Below, piece after piece: positions 30,207 to 33,417 of a stretch of DNA of 33,417 nt. This DNA comes from CALRGE01 sp964365765 (GTDB lineage: Bacteria; Patescibacteriota; Gracilibacteria; UBA1369; 2-02-FULL-48-14), in assembly GCA_964365765.1 (NCBI GenBank), contig CAYIRB010000003.1:1-33417 (forward strand), read 5' to 3'. The translations under genes and the position numbers were made by a program. The notes under the pieces are model-generated. The model was not told the origin of the DNA and searched no databases. It saw only the letters and a list, made by a program, of their open reading frames with translations. The first letter of the stretch is position 1, and each line of letters begins with the position of its first letter.

Positions 30207-31734
30207 ATGCGAAATAAATATATCTCCGTTTTGGGCTTCGGCTCCGTTTTGCTTGGGGCTTCATCGGTGTTAAGCCGTTTGCTCGGTGTGCTTAGAGACC
30301 ATGTTTTTGCTCAGACCTTCGGAAGCTCAATGGACGCTTATTTTCTGGCATTCAGAATTCCGGATTTAATCTACAGCCTTTTGGTATTCGGGGGTCTTTC
30401 CGCCGCTTTTGTTCCGATTTACACAAGATTATTGAAAAAAAGTGAGCATGAGGCATCCGCGTTCGGAAGTGATATTTTTAATGTCATTTTTATTGTTTTG
30501 ACGATTGCAGTTATTGTTTTTTATTTTCTCGCACCCTTTTTGTTGCCTCTGATAGCTCCGGGCTTGTCCGAAGAAGTTCTTTTCGAATCCGTCAGTCTTA
30601 CAAGAATAATGCTTATCTCCCCGCTTTTTCTCGGTTTGAGCGCGGTTTTGCAGGGCATTCAAAATTCAAAAAAAGTGTTTTACGGGATAGCTCTCGCTCC
30701 AATAATTTATAACGCGGCTATAATATTCGCGGCATATTTTTACGGGAAAACTTTTGATTTATCCGCGATCGCATGGGGAGTTGCGTTCGGGTCGGCGCTT
30801 CATTTCCTTATACAAATTCCTTTTTTGTTCAAACTTCGTTTCAGCTATATTCCCAAAATTTCAATTAAAAGCGTCGAATTAAAAAAATTCCTGATCTTAT
30901 GTATGCCGAGAATATTCGGTCTTTCCGTCGCCCAGCTGGGAATTTTGGTGGACACGACAATCGCCAGTTTATTGCTTGCGGGCAGTCTTTCAATTTATAA
31001 TTTTTCGATCAATTTGCAGAGCTTGCCCTATGCCGTAATCGCAGTTTCATTCACCGTTGCAATTTTTTCTTCTTTATCGGAACAGTCGGGAGACAAGGCT
31101 CGCTTTGTCGCGACAATACGCAGTTCCACATCATTGATTTTGTTTTGGGTTCTACCGGCAGTGGCGGGTATTTTTATATTACGGAGCGGGTTGGTCGACT
31201 TTGTTTTGGGTGGCGGGCTGTGTTTTTAAACGCGCCGCGAAGCTTACCGCATTAACGCTCGGGATTTTTATTTGGGCGGCGATTCCACAAAGTTTGGTGC
31301 CCTTGTTCGCTAGAGGATTTTACGCTTTGGAGAACACCAAAACCCCGGTTATATGCGCCTTTGTTTCCGTAACGGTCAATATTGTCACAGCTTTGGTTCT
31401 GACTCAATTATTGCATCTGCCCGTATGGGCCTTGGCCGTATCGGCAATTTTCAGTAATTTTGTTAATGTAGCGCTTCTGTCGATTGCGCTTTCTCGTAAA
31501 TTCAAGATTCCCGTCCTGATGTTTATTGATTTTCGCGCCATAGTGAAAATTTTTTTTTCAACTGGTTTGATGGCTGTATCCGTTTACGCAAGTCTTCGCT
31601 ATTCCTCTAACTTTGGGGAAATCATTTCCCTATTTTTCCCGTCAATTGTCGGATTGCTTGTTTATTTCGCATTCGCGCGCGTACTTAAAACCATCCCGTC
31701 ACTACGCGAAGTTCAAGCGAGTTCGACAGAATGA
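30207..31734 (+). CDS. murJ: MurJ/MviN lipid II flippase with a frameshift
   Basis: Flips lipid II across the membrane for peptidoglycan synthesis. The first part (30207-31229) holds the MurJ start SVLLGASSVLSRLLGVLRDH, AQTFGSSMDAYFLAFRIPDL and many membrane helices, then ends at TAA inside LVDFVLGGGLCF. The rest continues in the +1 frame from 31201 with KRAAKLTALTLGIFIWAAIP, QSLVPLFARGFYALENTKTP (a highly conserved MurJ segment). Dropping one T from the TTTTT run at 31223-31227 gives one continuous protein of family length (about 508 aa). So this is one gene with a one-base insertion, a sequencing error, or a +1 slippage site (UUU UAA). It overlaps the convergent CAP gene by 50 bases. No clear promoter is visible; the start is inferred from the conserved first helix. 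Confidence 0.9.
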
Positions 31735-32422
31735 ATCGGCCGCTACCGCTTGGATTCGTAAAAATATCAATCGAATACAAGCCTTCCGACGAGATCGGTA
31801 TTTTTAAAATATTTTTCCCCTCCAACACTTTGAATGTTTTTTCTTTCAATACTGATTTGCCTTCCCGCACTTTGTAAAATCCCGTTAGCACCTTTTCAGC
31901 GGGTTTAAATGTAAGACAGAAGGTTTTGCGATGAGAGATTTTTCTGGGAATTTTTCCCAAGAAAATAAGAGGCCTGTAAGCGAAATTCTGTGTGAAGTAG
32001 TAAACGCTTTTTTCAGATTTATGGACGCCGATTCCAACGCAATTATAGGACGAGTTTAATATATTCGCGCGGTGTCCGGGGCTGTTCATCAGACCGATCT
32101 CAGCCCTGTGGACAGGCAAGGGATATCCTCCGATTTTCGCCAGGTTTTCTCCCGAAAGCACTTCCGTAATTCTCTCGATTTTATACCTGTCAACGTGGCT
32201 TTGTCCCAGCAGATTTTCATGCTCGAAGTAGTCTCTCTTCGCCATGTCTTTGCTGTGCTTTCGCGCGACTTTTTTCAAGTCGTCTTGCATAAATAAGGGT
32301 TTGAAGCCCAGTCGTTTACGGTCGCGATTAAGAAGCCTTAACATTTTCCATTCCATGGTGACGGTGGAGTTGGGAAGGAATATGCAACGAACCAGGTATA
32401 TTATGTAGGTGGTGATGTCCAT
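31685..32422 (-). CDS. CAP/SCP-domain extracellular protein
   Basis: A 245-aa protein. Residues 25-160 form a CAP (SCP/PR-1) domain: MLRLLNRDRKRLGFKPL, ARKHSKDMAKRDYFEHEN (His and Glu of the cleft), GENLAKIGGYP, HRAEIGLMNSPGHRANILNSSY and the NCVGIGVHKSE strand. The C-terminal 80 residues are beta-rich, Ig-like. The N-terminus (MDITTYIIYLVRCIFLPNST) is short and hydrophobic, possibly a signal anchor. A later start at 32356 (MEWKML) is possible. Bacterial CAP proteins are secreted, with mostly unknown targets. The gene overlaps the end of ribD by 22 bases and the end of murJ by 50. Confidence 0.87.
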   Translation of the reverse strand: MDITTYIIYLVRCIFLPNSTVTMEWKMLRLLNRDRKRLGFKPLFMQDDLKKVARKHSKDMAKRDYFEHENLLGQSHVDRYKIERITEVLSGENLAKIGGYPLPVHRAEIGLMNSPGHRANILNSSYNCVGIGVHKSEKSVYYFTQNFAYRPLIFLGKIPRKISHRKTFCLTFKPAEKVLTGFYKVREGKSVLKEKTFKVLEGKNILKIPISSEGLYSIDIFTNPSGSGRFILSNSLELRVVTGWF

Positions 32423-33318
32423 TCTTTTGTGGCGCTTATCATTACGTCGGGGCCCAATTTTCCCACAGATTCAATTTTAAGTGAAATTTCGCTTTTCATG
32501 TCGACAAAATCCAGGGCTGCCGAACCTAATATCATGGGTGCCATGTATATATAAAGTCTATCGAAAAGTCCCGCTTTCATAAATGAAGTGAAAACTTTGT
32601 GACCGCCCTCAACCAATATTGAAATAATTCCCGATTTGTATAATTTTGAGATTAGCGATTTAAGATTTTTCCCGTCGGCAATCATAAAATTGCCGTCCCT
32701 GAATACTTGCAGTGTTTTGGGCAGTTTCGTTTTTTCACCCAAAATGATTCTTAATGGTTCACGTCCGATTATTTTCGAAAGTCCCAATCGTGGATTATCG
32801 GTCATCGCCGTTCCGCTCCCGATAAGAACGGCGTGGTGTTCACGTCTCAATGAATCCGTCATTTTTTTCGCTTTTTCCCCCGTTAAAAATGTTCTTTCTT
32901 TCCTTGTTTTGGAAATCTTACCATCCAGCGACATCGCGACTTTCAAAGTGATAAAAGGTCTTTTCATGAGATGAAAAGTGTAGAACTGTTCATTTAATTT
33001 TTCTGCGGCATTTTTTAAGAGACCGACTTCAACTTCTATACCTGCTTGTTTTAGAATTTCAATCCCTTTGCCCGCCACTTTTTCCGACGGATCGACGGAC
33101 GCAACAATAACTTTTTTTATACCCGATTCTATAATTGTGTCGGTGCAGGGGGGGGTTTTGCCGTGATGACAACAAGGTTCCAATGTTATAAAAAGCGTAG
33201 CCCCATCTAATGAAACCTTGCAGGATTTTATCGCCTCGATTTCCGCGTGGTCGCCGCCGAATTTTTTATGCCAACCTTCGGAAATCCTTTCATCGTTTTT
33301 AATTATTACAGTTGAAAT
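32401..33318 (-). CDS. ribD: RibD riboflavin deaminase/reductase, N-terminus missing
   Basis: Bifunctional riboflavin biosynthesis enzyme: deaminase then reductase. The frame from 33318 gives VIIKNDERISEGWHKKFGG, DHAEIEAIKSC (zinc His and catalytic Glu) and TLEPCCHHGKTPPCTDTII (zinc Cys residues), then the reductase half (RPFITLKVAMSLDGKI, VLIGSGTAMTDNPRL, ILVEGGHKVFTSF). The usual first 20-25 residues with a TSPNPxVGA segment are absent: an in-frame TAA at 33319-33321 precedes ISTVIIKN, and upstream an ATG at 33357 yields only 12 codons. The only ATG in the known frame (33183, MEPCCHH) would lose the HAE motif. It is therefore partial, a pseudogene or altered by a contig end. No other riboflavin gene is in the window. 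Confidence 0.85.
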   Translation of the reverse strand: MSTVIIKNDERISEGWHKKFGGDHAEIEAIKSCKVSLDGATLFITLEPCCHHGKTPPCTDTIIESGIKKVIVASVDPSEKVAGKGIEILKQAGIEVEVGLLKNAAEKLNEQFYTFHLMKRPFITLKVAMSLDGKISKTRKERTFLTGEKAKKMTDSLRREHHAVLIGSGTAMTDNPRLGLSKIIGREPLRIILGEKTKLPKTLQVFRDGNFMIADGKNLKSLISKLYKSGIISILVEGGHKVFTSFMKAGLFDRLYIYMAPMILGSAALDFVDMKSEISLKIESVGKLGPDVMISATKEWTSPPT

Positions 33319-33366
33319 TTACAATGTATATATTGTTTCGGTTTTTTGCCTTTTCATTTTTAAAGG

Positions 33367-33411
33367 TTGATTAATTGTGTTAATTGATTAACAAGTGGCC
33401 TAATTAATCAA
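33367..33411. repeat. AT-rich inverted and direct repeats of TTGATTAA at the window end
   Basis: TTGATTAATT (33367-33376) and its exact complement AATTAATCAA (33402-33411), with a third TTGATTAA at 33384-33391 inside GTTAATTGATTAAC (33379-33392), a near-perfect palindrome. They lie upstream of the truncated ribD and no promoter or gene is otherwise seen in the last 99 bases. Confidence 0.55.
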
Positions 33412-33417
33412 TTTTTT

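Noticed and set aside
31225..31231. TTTAAAC slippery heptamer as a -1 programmed frameshift in murJ
   Set aside because: The murJ reading frame does not match the codon phase needed for this heptamer, and the required shift is +1.
1..33417. CRISPR arrays, insertion sequences, transposases and rRNA genes
   Set aside because: None seen: no regular direct repeats of 20-40 bases, no transposase motifs, no rRNA-like sequence.

Overview
The window reads as a fragment of a small-genome bacterium, most likely a member of the Candidate Phyla Radiation / Patescibacteria (perhaps Peregrinibacteria-like; this is inference). Reasons: short mixed operons on both strands, genes that abut or overlap at stop codons, very few Shine-Dalgarno sites, small DUF3467 and DUF5679 proteins, a VirD4/TraG-like ATPase paired with an LCP protein, a sigma-region-4 protein without region 2, and surface proteins with PKD, Ig and FN3 domains. 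Seven intact genes end in TGA, so the standard code applies and the TGA-to-glycine code of Gracilibacteria/Absconditabacteria does not. The 5' edge cuts an HtrA gene and the 3' edge meets a RibD gene that lacks its N-terminus. Two runs of ten Ns (4517-4526, 19182-19191) interrupt mgtC and cysS.

Layout. 1-2461: HtrA protease, Y-family DNA polymerase and a possible SRAP-like partner (+). 2533-3972: KamA-family radical-SAM gene with an in-frame TGA where tryptophan is expected, in a codon style unlike its neighbours. 4018-4271: tRNA-Val(UAC) and tRNA-Leu(GAG) on the minus strand. 4332-5574: MgtC/DUF4010 membrane protein. 5598-8636: four regulators and small proteins: sigma-4/HARE-HTH protein, OmpR-type regulator with a degenerate receiver, TrmB regulator, Cys-rich membrane protein. 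8753-14685: DUF3467, Dtd, GlyRS, then the VirD4-like ATPase and LCP protein. 14707-16980: DnaQ-like exonuclease, rhodanese, a helical protein, initiator tRNA, DUF5679 protein, tRNA-Met, FtsB/DivIC. 17016-19975: MurC, facing CysRS and YggT. 20006-23834: surface Ig/FN3 protein with an anchor tail, a small orphan ORF, and a class IV aminotransferase with a long unknown N-terminal region. 23934-27790: two-gene operon of a PKD-7TM membrane protein and an ATP-grasp ligase fused to a DUF1704/MATCAP-type metallopeptidase. 27787-33318: MFS-HEAT transporter, MurJ with a frameshift, CAP-domain protein, truncated RibD.

Functional links. MurC, MurJ, FtsB, the LCP protein and YggT concern envelope growth and division. 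GlyRS, CysRS, Dtd and four tRNAs concern translation. The most striking system is the PKD-7TM / ligase-peptidase operon: one polypeptide carries both an amide-forming ATP-grasp ligase and a zinc carboxypeptidase-like domain, translationally coupled to a membrane partner. A second theme is regulatory. Extended -10 promoters (TGnTAnnAT) recur, and at least four genes have the -10 hexamer exactly six bases before ATG, which predicts leaderless mRNAs. Several promoters carry perfect dyads that look like operators.
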